Shown here piece after piece: positions 35,839 to 44,766 of a stretch of 60,395 bases of DNA. The notes under the pieces are model-generated. The model was given only the letters and a program-made list of their open reading frames with translations, was not told the DNA's origin and did not search any database. Position 1 is the first letter of the stretch, and every line of letters begins with the position of its first letter. Source of the DNA: Desulfobulbaceae bacterium (lineage in GTDB: Bacteria; Desulfobacterota; Desulfobulbia; Desulfobulbales; SURF-16). Position numbers and translations under genes: made by a program. The DNA lies in assembly GCA_023230525.1 (NCBI GenBank), contig JALNXE010000015.1, positions 1 through 60,395 of the forward strand. Direction: 5' to 3'.

Positions 35839-37632
35839 ATGTGTAGAGCAAAGAGGTGCTGGTTGGGTTTGTTTTCCGTCCTGCTGCTGCTGGTCTGGAC
35901 AGGGCAGGCGGATGCCTGGTGGAATGAGGGGTGGAAGTACCGGAAAAAAATTAATCTGGACACCTCGGCCTCCGGGGCGTCCATTGCCGCGGCGGTGGAG
36001 GGGGTGCCGCTGCTGATCCGCCTGCACGGCGGCAATTTCGATTTTACCCAGGCCAGGGAGGACGGGGCGGACCTGCGGTTTGTCGATGGTGATGATGCCA
36101 CCCAGTTGAAATATCAGCTTGAGAGTTATGACAGCCTGGAGGAGATGGCCCTCATCTGGGTCAAGGTGCCGCGCGTCACAGCCGGCGCCGCCAACTCCCT
36201 GTACATCTATTACGGCAGCGCCGAGGCGGTGAACGGCTCCGACCCGGCGGGCTGTTTCGACAACGGCCAGGCCCTGGTTCTGCATTTTGCCGAGACCGAG
36301 GGCATGCCGCAGGACAGCACCGGCTTTCATAACAATGCTGCCGCATTCACCGGCGGCCAGGGGTTGCCCGCCATTATCGGCAAAGGGATCAGCCTGAACG
36401 GTCCGGCGGATATGCTGACCGTGCCCGCCTCGCCTTCCCTGGAAACCAACCAGGGTTTCACCTTCTCCACCTGGGTGCGCATCACCCGGCCCCAGACCGG
36501 CGCGCCGCTGCTGACCCGCAAGGATAAGGCGGGCATGCTGCAGGTAGGCATTGAAGGGACGGCGATTGTGGTGGAATTCACCAGCGGGGAAGCCCGGAAA
36601 TTCTCCTCGTACCCGGTGGGCGAACTGGCCCTTGAGCAGTGGAATCACGTGGCCATAAGCGGGGTGGCCGGCGGCGAGCTGCATATCCTGATCAACGGCG
36701 CGCCGGTGGCCACCACCACCACGACCTTGCCCAACGAGCTGCCGAAACTGGCCTCGGATCTCCTCATCGGCGGGGCCTCGGCCAAGGGAGGTTTTGCCGG
36801 GGAGCTGGACGAGGTGCGTTTTTCCAGCAGCGCCCTTTCCCCTGACTGGCTGACCCTGGCCGCCCGAAGCCAGGCCCCGGACGCGGCCATCACCGTGTTT
36901 GGCGCCGCCGAGACCGGGGGCGGCGGGGGGGATAATCTGGCCCTTGTTTACCTGGCAATCATTGTCTCCAATATCACCCTTGACGGCTGGATCATCATCG
37001 CCTTTCTGCTGGCTGTTTCCTTATGGAGCTGGGCAGTGGTGCTGGGGAAAAGTTACAGCTATTACACCATGGAAAAGGGGAACCGGATTTTCCGGCAAAC
37101 CTTTGACCGCTTGTCGCGCCAGGAGCCCATCATGGAATACGGGGATGAAAAATTAAGCTCTTCTTCCCTGTACCGGATCTATCAGGCCGGCTATGAGATA
37201 CTGACCAGGCCGGACGACCATGGCTGCGGCCGGGAAAACGGCGGAAAATTCGAGGCGGACTGCATGAAGCATTTCATGCTGGCCATCGAGAAGGCATACA
37301 TGCATGAAATCAAGCGGCTGAACTCCTGGGTGGCCTCCCTGACGGTCGCCATCTCCGGCGGGCCGTTTCTCGGTCTGCTGGGCACCGTCTGGGGGGTCAT
37401 GAACACCTTTGCCGCCATGGCCGAGGCGGGCGAGGCCAATATCATGGGCATCGCCCCCGGCATCGCCTCGGCCCTGGCCGCCACCGTCATGGGGCTCCTG
37501 GTCGCCATCCCGGCCCTGTTCTGCTACAACTTCCTGAACATCAAAATCAAGCTGATCACCTCTGATCTCAATATCTTCCTTGATGAATACGCCATCAGGG
37601 TCGAACTGCACAAGGAAGAGGCGAAGAAATGA
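35839..37632 (+). CDS. DUF2341-LamG-ExbB fusion protein
   Basis: 597 residues. A signal peptide (GQADA-WW) precedes a DUF2341 domain (WWNEGWKYRKKINLD), then a LamG/concanavalin-like domain (about 140-340, with FTFSTWVRI and GELDEVRFSSSALS). A transmembrane helix near 382 leads into a MotA/TolQ/ExbB domain with its conserved GPFLGLLGTVWGVMNTF and PGIASALAATVMGLLVAIPA segments. ExbB subunits form the proton channel of Ton systems. Fusion to extracytoplasmic sugar-binding-like domains is unusual. The stop overlaps exbD by 4 bp. Confidence 0.88.
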   Translation: MCRAKRCWLGLFSVLLLLVWTGQADAWWNEGWKYRKKINLDTSASGASIAAAVEGVPLLIRLHGGNFDFTQAREDGADLRFVDGDDATQLKYQLESYDSLEEMALIWVKVPRVTAGAANSLYIYYGSAEAVNGSDPAGCFDNGQALVLHFAETEGMPQDSTGFHNNAAAFTGGQGLPAIIGKGISLNGPADMLTVPASPSLETNQGFTFSTWVRITRPQTGAPLLTRKDKAGMLQVGIEGTAIVVEFTSGEARKFSSYPVGELALEQWNHVAISGVAGGELHILINGAPVATTTTTLPNELPKLASDLLIGGASAKGGFAGELDEVRFSSSALSPDWLTLAARSQAPDAAITVFGAAETGGGGGDNLALVYLAIIVSNITLDGWIIIAFLLAVSLWSWAVVLGKSYSYYTMEKGNRIFRQTFDRLSRQEPIMEYGDEKLSSSSLYRIYQAGYEILTRPDDHGCGRENGGKFEADCMKHFMLAIEKAYMHEIKRLNSWVASLTVAISGGPFLGLLGTVWGVMNTFAAMAEAGEANIMGIAPGIASALAATVMGLLVAIPALFCYNFLNIKIKLITSDLNIFLDEYAIRVELHKEEAKK

Positions 37633-38036
37633 AAAAAGATGTCTACGATGGCAAGGTCTATGACGAACTGAACATCACCTCCATGCTGGATCTGGCCTGG
37701 ACCTTACTGGTGGTTTTCATCATCTCCGTCACCGCCGCGGTGCAGGGCGTCAAGGTGAATCTGCCCAAGGCCAGCACCGCCCCGTCCCTGGCCAAGCCGA
37801 AGACCAAGGCGATCACCATCCATTCCAGCGGCCAGATGTATCTGGACGCCTATCCGGTAACCATGACGGAACTGGAGTCCATGCTCAGGACTTACCGGGC
37901 GGCTGACCCCAATCTGCCGGTGATCATCAAGGGGGATGAACAGATCTATTACCAGAAGGTTGTTGATGTTCTTGATCTCCTGCAGAAACTGGATATCAGC
38001 CAGATGGGGCTGGTAACCCAGAAGGTAGTGAAATAA
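37629..38036 (+). CDS. exbD: ExbD/TolR-type proton-channel subunit
   Basis: 135 residues with one N-terminal transmembrane helix. The conserved membrane Asp is in ITSMLDLAWTLLVVFII. The periplasmic domain ends with PVIIKGDEQIYYQKVVDVLDLL, the usual ExbD fold. It works with ExbB (upstream, 4-bp overlap) and TonB (downstream, 1-bp overlap) to convert proton flow into force on outer-membrane receptors. Confidence 0.93.
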   Translation: MKKDVYDGKVYDELNITSMLDLAWTLLVVFIISVTAAVQGVKVNLPKASTAPSLAKPKTKAITIHSSGQMYLDAYPVTMTELESMLRTYRAADPNLPVIIKGDEQIYYQKVVDVLDLLQKLDISQMGLVTQKVVK

Positions 38037-38722
38037 TGAAACAGAACAAAGCCATTGTCTTCATCATCGCCGGCGTTGTGACGGTGCTGCTCATGGCCTG
38101 CGTCTCCGGCATCCGTCTGCTGCTCAAGGACAAGCCGGAAGCGCGCAAGCGGCAGGTGCAGATGGTGACGCTGGTCAAACCTCCGCCTCCCCCTCCGCCG
38201 CCGCCACCTCAACCCGAGATGAAGGAGCAGCCGCCGGAACAGAAGGAGGTCATGGAAGAATCGGTGGTTGAAGAGGCGCCGCAGCAGGATGCCGCAGAGG
38301 ATGTTGATGCGCCGCCGCCCGGCGAGCTGCTTGGGCTGGACGCCGAGGGCGGGTCGGGCAGCGATGGCTTCGGCCTGGCCGCCAGAAAGGGGGGGCGGTC
38401 ATTGATCGGCGGCGGGGGCGGCGGCAAGGACCTGCTGCGGAAGTACGCCTGGTATACCCGGATCGTCCGGGAAGAGCTGGAAAATCTGGTGCGCCGGCAT
38501 CTTGAGGAGCATGGCGGCATCCCCAGGGGGGAGCTGCAGACCGTTGTCAAGATTCAACTGGATGAGCAGGGCAAGGTCAGCGCCTACAAAATCGAGGGTT
38601 CGTCCGGCAATCCGGAGATGGACAAGGCGGTGGCGCAGATACTTGAGGGAGCGGCGGTGAACGAACCGCCGCCGAGTGACATGCCGAAGGTAATTAAACT
38701 TAAAATATCATCACAGGGATGA
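38036..38722 (+). CDS. TonB-family energy transducer
   Basis: 228 residues: an N-terminal transmembrane helix, a poly-Pro stretch (PPPPPPPPPPQP), an acidic linker, a Gly run, and a C-terminal TonB-type domain (TVVKIQLDEQGKVSAYKIEGSSGNPEMDKAV). It spans the periplasm and pulls on outer-membrane partners. No TonB-dependent receptor is encoded nearby; the likely partners are TpsA/TpsB or the porin in the same cluster, which is inference. Confidence 0.9.
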   Translation: MKQNKAIVFIIAGVVTVLLMACVSGIRLLLKDKPEARKRQVQMVTLVKPPPPPPPPPPQPEMKEQPPEQKEVMEESVVEEAPQQDAAEDVDAPPPGELLGLDAEGGSGSDGFGLAARKGGRSLIGGGGGGKDLLRKYAWYTRIVREELENLVRRHLEEHGGIPRGELQTVVKIQLDEQGKVSAYKIEGSSGNPEMDKAVAQILEGAAVNEPPPSDMPKVIKLKISSQG

Positions 38723-38749
38723 GATGTCCCGCAGGAGATGGGAGAAAAA

Positions 38750-40288
38750 ATGATGATCAACAGGAAATATATCGCCTGCGCCGCCTTGTCGGCGTTGCTG
38801 CTGAACTCCGCCGCTGTTTATGGCCAGACCCCCGCCGAGTCGTTTGACAGTATCGTGGCGCTGATCGAGATCCTCAATGAAAAGGGGATCATCAACCAGG
38901 AAGAGGCGGACCGCTTCATCGCCCGTTACCGCAAGCAGGCGGAGCCGGTCCCGCAGGAGGCGAAGCTGTATCATTCGGAAGAGGAAAAGAAACTGCTCAT
39001 CGATAATATCACCTCCGAGGTGGCGCAGCGGGTCAGCCCCTACGTGGAAAGCCGGGTCGCCAAGGATGTGAATGAAAAGTTCAAGGAAAAGGAGATGGCC
39101 GCGGCCGGTAACTGGGCCAACAGAATCCGTTTCGGCGGAGATATTCGGCTCCGTTACCAGGGTGATTACTTTGATGAACAAAACTCCAATTTCCTTGATC
39201 CCTCAAAGTTGCCTGACCAGGTGGTCTATCCCCAGACGGAACGGCAACGGGGCCGCATCAGGGTAAGGGTGAATGCCGAGGCCCAGATCAACGACCAGCT
39301 CAAGGCCGCGGTTCGGCTGTCCACCGGCAACGAGGAGGATCCGGTTTCCACCAACGACACCCTGGGTGATTATATGAACAAGGACAGCGTGGTCTTTGAC
39401 CAGGCCTATGTCCAGTGGCAGCCGGGCAATGAGCTGACCGCCTGGGGCGGGCGTATTCCCAATCCCTGGTTCAATACGGATCTCGTCTGGGACAGCGACC
39501 TTAATTTTGAAGGGCTGGCCGCCACCTATAACCGGGATTTCAATGGTAATCTGAGCGGGTTTCTGACCCTGGGCGCCTTCGGGGTTGATGAATTCGCCGA
39601 CACCACGGAAGACAAGTATCTTTACGGCAGCCAGGCCGGCTTTAACTTCCGGTTCATGGAGGGCTACCAGCTCAAGCTGGCCGTGGCCTACTATGATTAC
39701 GATAACATTGTCGGCAAAAGCGACACCGCCGCAGGCGCCCCCTTGACCGGCTATACCGCTCCGCAGTATCTGCAGAAAGGCAATACCCTTTTCTATCTTG
39801 ACCCGCAGAATACCGTCCTGGGCCTGGCCTCGGATTTCAAGGAGGTGAACGTTACCGGCACCTTTGATGTCGGTTTCTTTGATCCGGTGCATATTATCCT
39901 GGGCGGTGATTTCGTGAAAAACGTCGGCTATGACCAGGACGAGGTGGCGGCAAGAATTTTCGGCCATGACACCTATAAACTGGGTGATGTGGAAGAGGAT
40001 GAGGGCTATATGGTCGGACTCAGTGTCGGCTATCCGAAGATCCAGGACAGGGGCCAGTGGCTGGCCTTTCTCAAATATAAGTATCTGGAAGCGGATGCCG
40101 TGCTGGACGCCTTTACCGATTCCGATTTCCATCTGGGCGGAACCAACGCCAAGGGATGGATCCTCGGCGGTTCCCTTGGCCTGTCGGAAAACGTCTGGGT
40201 AGATCTGCGCTGGCTCACCAGTGATGAAATCAAGGGGCCCCAGTTCAGTGTGGATACCCTGCAGGTTGATCTCAATGTCAAGTATTAA
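38750..40288 (+). CDS. putative outer-membrane porin
   Basis: About 512 residues from ATG 38750, preceded by GGGAG. After the signal peptide (VYGQ), a helical segment (SIVALIEILNEKGIINQEEADRFIARY in two pieces) resembles the SLH/coiled-coil spacer of putative porins. Then a beta-barrel starts at IRFGGDIRLRYQGDYF. Alternating strands and the terminal VDLNVKY end fit an outer-membrane protein. It follows tonB by 27 bp and probably belongs to the same transcript. Confidence 0.8.
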   Translation: MMINRKYIACAALSALLLNSAAVYGQTPAESFDSIVALIEILNEKGIINQEEADRFIARYRKQAEPVPQEAKLYHSEEEKKLLIDNITSEVAQRVSPYVESRVAKDVNEKFKEKEMAAAGNWANRIRFGGDIRLRYQGDYFDEQNSNFLDPSKLPDQVVYPQTERQRGRIRVRVNAEAQINDQLKAAVRLSTGNEEDPVSTNDTLGDYMNKDSVVFDQAYVQWQPGNELTAWGGRIPNPWFNTDLVWDSDLNFEGLAATYNRDFNGNLSGFLTLGAFGVDEFADTTEDKYLYGSQAGFNFRFMEGYQLKLAVAYYDYDNIVGKSDTAAGAPLTGYTAPQYLQKGNTLFYLDPQNTVLGLASDFKEVNVTGTFDVGFFDPVHIILGGDFVKNVGYDQDEVAARIFGHDTYKLGDVEEDEGYMVGLSVGYPKIQDRGQWLAFLKYKYLEADAVLDAFTDSDFHLGGTNAKGWILGGSLGLSENVWVDLRWLTSDEIKGPQFSVDTLQVDLNVKY

Positions 40289-40309
40289 CGATAAAGGAGG
40301 CCGGCTGAG

Positions 40310-40999
40310 ATGAAAAGCTCTGTTTTGACGAAAATCCTGCTGCTGGCGCTGGTTGTCACTGCCGGCGGCTGCGTCTGGCTTGGCTATACGGGGCATACCC
40401 TCAGCCGGCAGCGCGATAATCTGCAGCAGGATGTGGCCAGGCTGGAAAGCCGGGAAAAGCTGATCCAGAAAAAAATCGCTGAAGAGAAATCGCTGGCCGG
40501 CAGTTATATGCGGGCCAAGTCAGCTCTGGAAAGCGAGCTGCGGGCTGCTGAGGCCAGCATTACCGCCATGACCCGGGAGAAGGAGCTGGCCGTCGCCCAG
40601 CTTGAGGAGGTCAGGAAAGAAACGGCCCAAGGCCCTGCCGAGCTGCAGGCCACCATTGATAAACTTCAAGGAAATATCAGTGAGTGGAAAAACCGTTTTG
40701 AGGAACTGCGGGAGGAAAGCGTCAATACCGTCAGGGAACGCGATGCAAAGAATGCGGCCCTTACCGCAGAAAATCAGAAACTTACCGCTTCATTAAGCCA
40801 GGAGGCGCAGCAGCATAAGCGCTGCAGGAACAACAATGCCGGCCTCGCCGGCCTGTCCAGGGAACTGGTGCAAAAATATGAGAACAAAGATGTCCTGGAT
40901 TCGTTGTCCGCCAGGGAGCCGCTGACCCAGCTGGAAAAGGTGGAGCTGGAAAAACTGCTGCAGGAATATCTGGATAAAATCGACAAGCAAACCCGTTAA
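40310..40999 (+). CDS. coiled-coil envelope protein
   Basis: 229 residues with an N-terminal hydrophobic segment containing a GGC possible lipobox (VTAGGCVWLG). Nearly the whole remainder (about 35-225) is a long coiled coil rich in Glu, Lys and Gln. There is no enzyme motif. It lies 21 bp after the porin and could be a periplasmic spacer or tether working with the Ton/TPS proteins. Confidence 0.65.
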   Translation: MKSSVLTKILLLALVVTAGGCVWLGYTGHTLSRQRDNLQQDVARLESREKLIQKKIAEEKSLAGSYMRAKSALESELRAAEASITAMTREKELAVAQLEEVRKETAQGPAELQATIDKLQGNISEWKNRFEELREESVNTVRERDAKNAALTAENQKLTASLSQEAQQHKRCRNNNAGLAGLSRELVQKYENKDVLDSLSAREPLTQLEKVELEKLLQEYLDKIDKQTR

Positions 41000-41011
41000 C
41001 CCTGGTCCACA

Positions 41012-42019
41012 ATGGTGATGACAGGAACCACCGGAAAAGCCTTCATGCTGGCAAGCCTTGCCCTGTTTTTTTTCTTTGGCGGGATGGGCGGCACTTCCGC
41101 CAGTACCGGCCCCAAAAAGGCTGAGTCTGCTTATCAGCTGGTTTACCGGCAGGACCGGCTCACCGTTAAAACCGACAGGACGCCCCTGGTGCAGCTGGTG
41201 GAGGAAATCGCCGCTGCAGCCGGCATCGAGATTGTCACGGCATCGAGATTGTATGCAGATCAGCTGGTTGCCGCGGATATTCAGGACGGATCAGTGGTAA
41301 AGGTCATACAGGCCTTGCTTGCCGGCCATAATTACCTGATCTTTTTTTCCGCGGATTCCCAGCGCCAGGGATTGCATCTCTTGTCCGGCACCATGTCTGC
41401 GCCGGTTGGTGAAAAACTCCTGGTGCTGACGGAAAACGGGGGCCGGTATCAGCTGGTGACGGGCTGTTTGCCCCCTCCTGCCGCCAAAGGTAAAGCGGAG
41501 GGGATGAACGCTAAGGTTCCTGGCTTGTCCGGCCGCGTTAAAACGCCAGAAGATGCACTCTCCCTTCGCGCCCATGGCAACAGAGGGCAGGCAAACCTCT
41601 TCCGGCCTGCAAACGTCTATGACAAAAAAGAGGAGAAATGCACTATGGATACCAGAGAAACTTCCTATTCTGAGGGCAGAACGGTTGGAAAAAACGCAAC
41701 CTCACTTTCCGGAACCGGGAACTCCTTGTCCGCAGACAATGGAGAGGGGATGGAAGAGTATGGCGATGCGGCTGCATCCAACGAATCCCTTGCCGGCGTT
41801 CATGACAACGATCCCGAGGAAGATGCTGATGACTCGTTTGCCCGTGAGGCTTATCTGCGTTATCAGATCGATAAACTGACGGCAAGGATAGAAAGCGGGA
41901 ATTCGGATAGACAATTTGAGTTCTGGGCGCAGAAAAAAAACTCCAAATATGTCACCAATGACCGGGATCTTTTGAACCAATATGAAAAAGAGCTGCGGGC
42001 CATGGAGGATAAGGAGTAG
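41012..42019 (+). CDS. exported protein with STN/secretin-like N-terminal domain
   Basis: 335 residues. After a signal peptide (residues 1-35), LVYRQDRLTVKTDRTPLVQLVEEIAAAAGIEI and ADIQDGSVVKVIQALLAGHNY form a beta-alpha-beta pattern like the STN domain of TonB receptors and secretins. The C-terminal half is acidic and low-complexity, with no barrel. An ATG two codons downstream is also possible. It ends the porin/coiled-coil run, so an assembly role for that set is plausible but unproven. Confidence 0.5.
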   Translation: MVMTGTTGKAFMLASLALFFFFGGMGGTSASTGPKKAESAYQLVYRQDRLTVKTDRTPLVQLVEEIAAAAGIEIVTASRLYADQLVAADIQDGSVVKVIQALLAGHNYLIFFSADSQRQGLHLLSGTMSAPVGEKLLVLTENGGRYQLVTGCLPPPAAKGKAEGMNAKVPGLSGRVKTPEDALSLRAHGNRGQANLFRPANVYDKKEEKCTMDTRETSYSEGRTVGKNATSLSGTGNSLSADNGEGMEEYGDAAASNESLAGVHDNDPEEDADDSFAREAYLRYQIDKLTARIESGNSDRQFEFWAQKKNSKYVTNDRDLLNQYEKELRAMEDKE

Positions 42020-42067
42020 ATTTGCTGAAACGATCACAAGGACTTTTTTGATGCCGTGAAATAAAAA

Positions 42068-42103
42068 AAGCCTTTAACTCAAAAAAATGAGCTAAAGGCT
42101 TGA
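42068..42103 (-). terminator. terminator after the tRNA-Lys fragment
   Basis: On the minus strand AAGCCTTTAGCTCA, six T, TGAGTTAAAGGCTT and then a T7 tract: a canonical rho-independent terminator directly behind the tRNA 3' end. It could also end the rightward transcript of the 335-residue protein. Confidence 0.8.
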
Positions 42104-42112
42104 TTATATTTA

Positions 42113-42159
42113 TGGTGGGCCGTCCCGGGATCGAACCGGGGACCTGCTGATTAAGAGTC
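42113..42159 (-). tRNA. 3' fragment of tRNA-Lys(CTT), island attachment site
   Basis: The minus strand reads GACTCTTAATCAGCAGG, a T-arm GGTTCGATCC in a CCCGG/CCGGG stem, and GGCCCACCA. The anticodon loop CTCTTAA carries CTT (Lys). The 5' half of the gene is missing: the preceding AAATGA cannot complete the GCTGA anticodon stem. Such a displaced 3' half is the expected far attachment site of an island that integrated in a tRNA-Lys gene, whose intact copy should lie further right on the same strand. Confidence 0.85.
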
Positions 42160-42641
42160 ATTTACTTCTGAGCTTCACAAACCTCATCATTTGTGTAACT
42201 TGTTGAAATTGCATATGTTAAATTTTCCACATTTTGGCAGATATTTTATGCTTTGGCAGATTTTGGATTAGTTTTCTCACACAGATTCTCACACGGAAAT
42301 CTGATACTGATATATTTGATGAGTGTGTTTATCTTGGTCCCCAAAGCCACTCTGACAATCTGCCATCTTTTACGATATGCCACCGAAAGGCAATTGTCAT
42401 GGCAGCATGAATCTTGTATCACCAATAACCTACCAGTATCACGCCCAGTCTTGTTGTCACATCATCACCATCTTCCATGCTGCAGAGTCTCTTGCGCTCT
42501 CCACCTACAAAAGCAACTGGCTGAAAAAGGACGATAAACATCAAAAGACAGTCAAGAAAATTATCCTGTAATTCTGAAAACTTGGACGATGTGGCCGATT
42601 AGGACCGCAAAATAGCCCATCTGGTCGCCAATCAAATGCTC
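42160..42641. other. island end with integrase-arm-like direct repeats
   Basis: No gene is supported. TTTGGCAGAT occurs at 42233-42242 and 42252-42261. TTCTCACACAG and TTCTCACACGG occur at 42274 and 42286. These paired direct repeats close to the tRNA fragment look like arm-type integrase sites. The rest is mixed and could include decayed coding sequence. Confidence 0.45.
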
Positions 42642-42920
42642 TTACCCGTTATTCACCTCATCTCCCAATTTCTTTCCAGCTTTGAACTTAACCACTGTCT
42701 TGGCTGGAATCTTGATGGCTTTACCAGACTGAGGATTTCTGCCGGCACGAGCAGATCGCTTGCTTGTTGAGAAGGTGCCAAAGCCAATGAGAGTGACATT
42801 CTCACCTTTCTGCAATGAATCGGTTATGGCTTCGAGCATGCAGATCAATACCCTGTCAGCATTTACTTTTGTTATGTTTGCTGATTCGGCTATTTGGTTG
42901 ATCAGATCTGTTTTGTTCAT
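42642..42920 (-). CDS. HU-family DNA-binding protein
   Basis: 92 residues, standard HU length: MNKTDLINQIAE, the VTLIGFGTFS strand, and the RAGRNPQSGKAIKIPA beta-arm that intercalates at Pro. It bends and compacts DNA non-specifically and may help the island's integrase. It stands alone on the minus strand inside the island. Confidence 0.92.
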   Translation of the reverse strand: MNKTDLINQIAESANITKVNADRVLICMLEAITDSLQKGENVTLIGFGTFSTSKRSARAGRNPQSGKAIKIPAKTVVKFKAGKKLGDEVNNG

Positions 42921-43091
42921 TGGTTCTCCTGTGCTGTGCTATGTGATTGAGTTTGTTGGTAGGGATAGATGATACTATATTATTTTAGGCAGCACTGGCA
43001 AGGAATAATGGGCTGGGGAAAGACGTTTCTGCCGCAACGAAACCAATCCGATCTTTCTTTTCGTCAATTACCAGCTGGAATTTTTGGCTCT

Positions 43092-43667
43092 TCAGCAGAA
43101 CCTGTGGGAGACCTCGGGTGTGGGTAGATCTCCAAGTGTATGATACAATGCGATTTCAAGCAGTGCTGGAGATCGAAAACCATAGGATCGTTTCGTGGTC
43201 ACCTTTGCCTTGTTATTAAAACCCTCCACGCAGCCAAGAGCGATCTCTCCTTTGGCACGAAGCCAGTTGAGCAGGAGTCCCTTGTGAGAGCGAAGCATCT
43301 TGGCAACCTTCTTCATAGGCTTGAGCTGGGAACGTATGGTTCTTGTAGACCACTGATCAAGGAACTTGCTTGCTCAGGCTGGAGATTGGTACTCCCAGAA
43401 ACGCTGAAAATCTTCCTTGAGAAGGTACGTCCAGACCGCCTTGAGGTTGCATTTGAGCAGATCCACAAACTTGTCCACCTGGTTGTCGGTAAGGTTTTCC
43501 GGTCGTTTCAACAGGCACCAGCGGCTCCCCGTCAGCAACGGTTTTTTCCCCTTGGCCTTGAGATCCTTGGTCGCCGCGGCCCTGACCTCATCAATGGCCT
43601 TGCTCATATGGCTCATGATATGAACGGCGGTTCTATCCTCCCTTGATGATGGATCTAGAAAACCCAC
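43092..43667 (-). pseudogene. broken ISL3-family transposase
   Basis: The C-terminal half of a DDE transposase. It includes HIMSHMSKAIDEVRAA, a LLTGSRWCLLKRPENL segment, then SPA-stop-ASKFLDQWSTRTIRS, PMKKVAKMLRSHKGLLL and GCVEGFNNKAKVTTKRSYGF. One in-frame TGA (43374-43376) probably replaced a TGG (Trp). The N-terminal part, with the first catalytic Asp, is missing, so the element is dead. Confidence 0.85.
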
Positions 43668-44455
43668 TTAACGCCAGGGAGATAAAACTAAAAACTAAAA
43701 AATAAGGTAGGGTCTGCTACGCTACGAGATATTTTTGGGTCTCTTCGCTTCGCATCCCGACGAATCGGATTTTAAAACCTCAATTTGCCCACAAATACTG
43801 CGGACGAGGCACAATTTCAGACAAGACCGCTCCCGAGGTCTGTGAGATTGTCGGCGTCGGAAGAAAGAGATTCTTTGCCCACATCGCGGCAAAACGAAAT
43901 GAGTTGGGCAATACTTAAATTTTCACGATCGTTGCGGCTTGGTAACGCAGAATCACCGGCTCTCAGAAGAGCCTCCCCCGGTTTTGCATGCTCTCCTTGA
44001 TCAAAGACCGTGCTTTCTCGTTACCAGTCGTCTCGTACTATGTGAGCAACCGTGACAGGATGGCGGAGTTGTAATAGCGGTAACCCAACAAAGAGAAAAA
44101 GGGGGTGGAACGTTAAATGCCATCAATCACCATCTGGCCTGGGTGCTCGGTATTCGATTTTTTGATTGCATTTTGATCGCTGCAGCTGTTCCGGATATAG
44201 CGATTCTGCAATCAGATTTCCTGGCATCGAGACCGGCGCCGGCCTGATCGGTGAACAACTCACCGTGGCGGTGATTGCAATCCGTATTCTGTTTCAAATC
44301 CTGGAACAACTAAAGGGAGACATTTTGACTTTCAAGATCACCGTAAAACGTTATTCTTGTGTGTCAGTCTCAATCAACCAAGTCATTCCCGCGTATGCGG
44401 GAATGACGGTGAAGCACTGGCTGAGATTCGGTGGTAATCAGATTTTCATATGCGT
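43668..44455. other. remnant-rich region left of the IS21 element
   Basis: No intact gene. A short coding remnant (KTAPEVCEIVGVGRKRFFAH in the plus frame, about 43830-43915) has no assignable family. Copy A of a 148-bp repeat lies at 44163-44310 (copy B at 53680-53830). The region also contains CATTCCCGCGTATGCGGGAATG at 44383-44404, a palindrome of the type found at many IS ends. Confidence 0.5.
44163..44310. repeat. 148-bp diverged repeat, copy A
   Basis: About 80% identical to 53680-53830 by eye, sharing ATTCTGCAATCAGATT, GGCATCGAGA and TTTCAAATCCTGG. The last 22 bases also occur at 49158-49183. It is probably debris of a common mobile element; no family is assigned. Confidence 0.6.
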
Positions 44456-44601
44456 AGAAGAAATGTCACCACCGAGATAAAGTAGACCCATTTGAAGGGG
44501 TGCCACGAGCCCACCCATAAATTGCAGTCTGCTGATACAATCAGGGTTTTCCACCGATTAACGAACCCACCGGAAGAAATAAAAGTAACAGCTGAGATGG
44601 T

Positions 44602-44666
44602 CAACGCCCCCTGGCGGGGAAGCCTGGAGCCCGTAGGGCGGAAGGCTTCCCCGCCAGGGGGCGTTG
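44602..44666. repeat. 24-bp perfect inverted repeat inside the IS21 element
   Basis: The arms 44602-44625 and 44643-44666 (CAACGCCCCCTGGCGGGG... and its complement) are exact, with a 17-base loop. It sits between the left terminal repeat and the istB stop. No T-tract follows. It could block read-through transcription into or out of the element. Confidence 0.8.
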
Positions 44667-44766
44667 ATGGGAGAAAGGCGCGGGAAACTGTTTGCTACGT
44701 CAAGAGCTCAACGAATAGCTGTCAGGTAAGTTGCGGATAGAGACGACTGTAGAGAGGTATGATATA

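Noticed and set aside
42253..42571. Two overlapping open frames right of the tRNA fragment
   Set aside because: No start signals, no recognisable domain, and they cover the direct repeats near the attachment site.
44127..44309. Minus-strand open frame in the 148-bp repeat
   Set aside because: The frame is interrupted in the second copy, so the repeat is more likely DNA debris than a gene.
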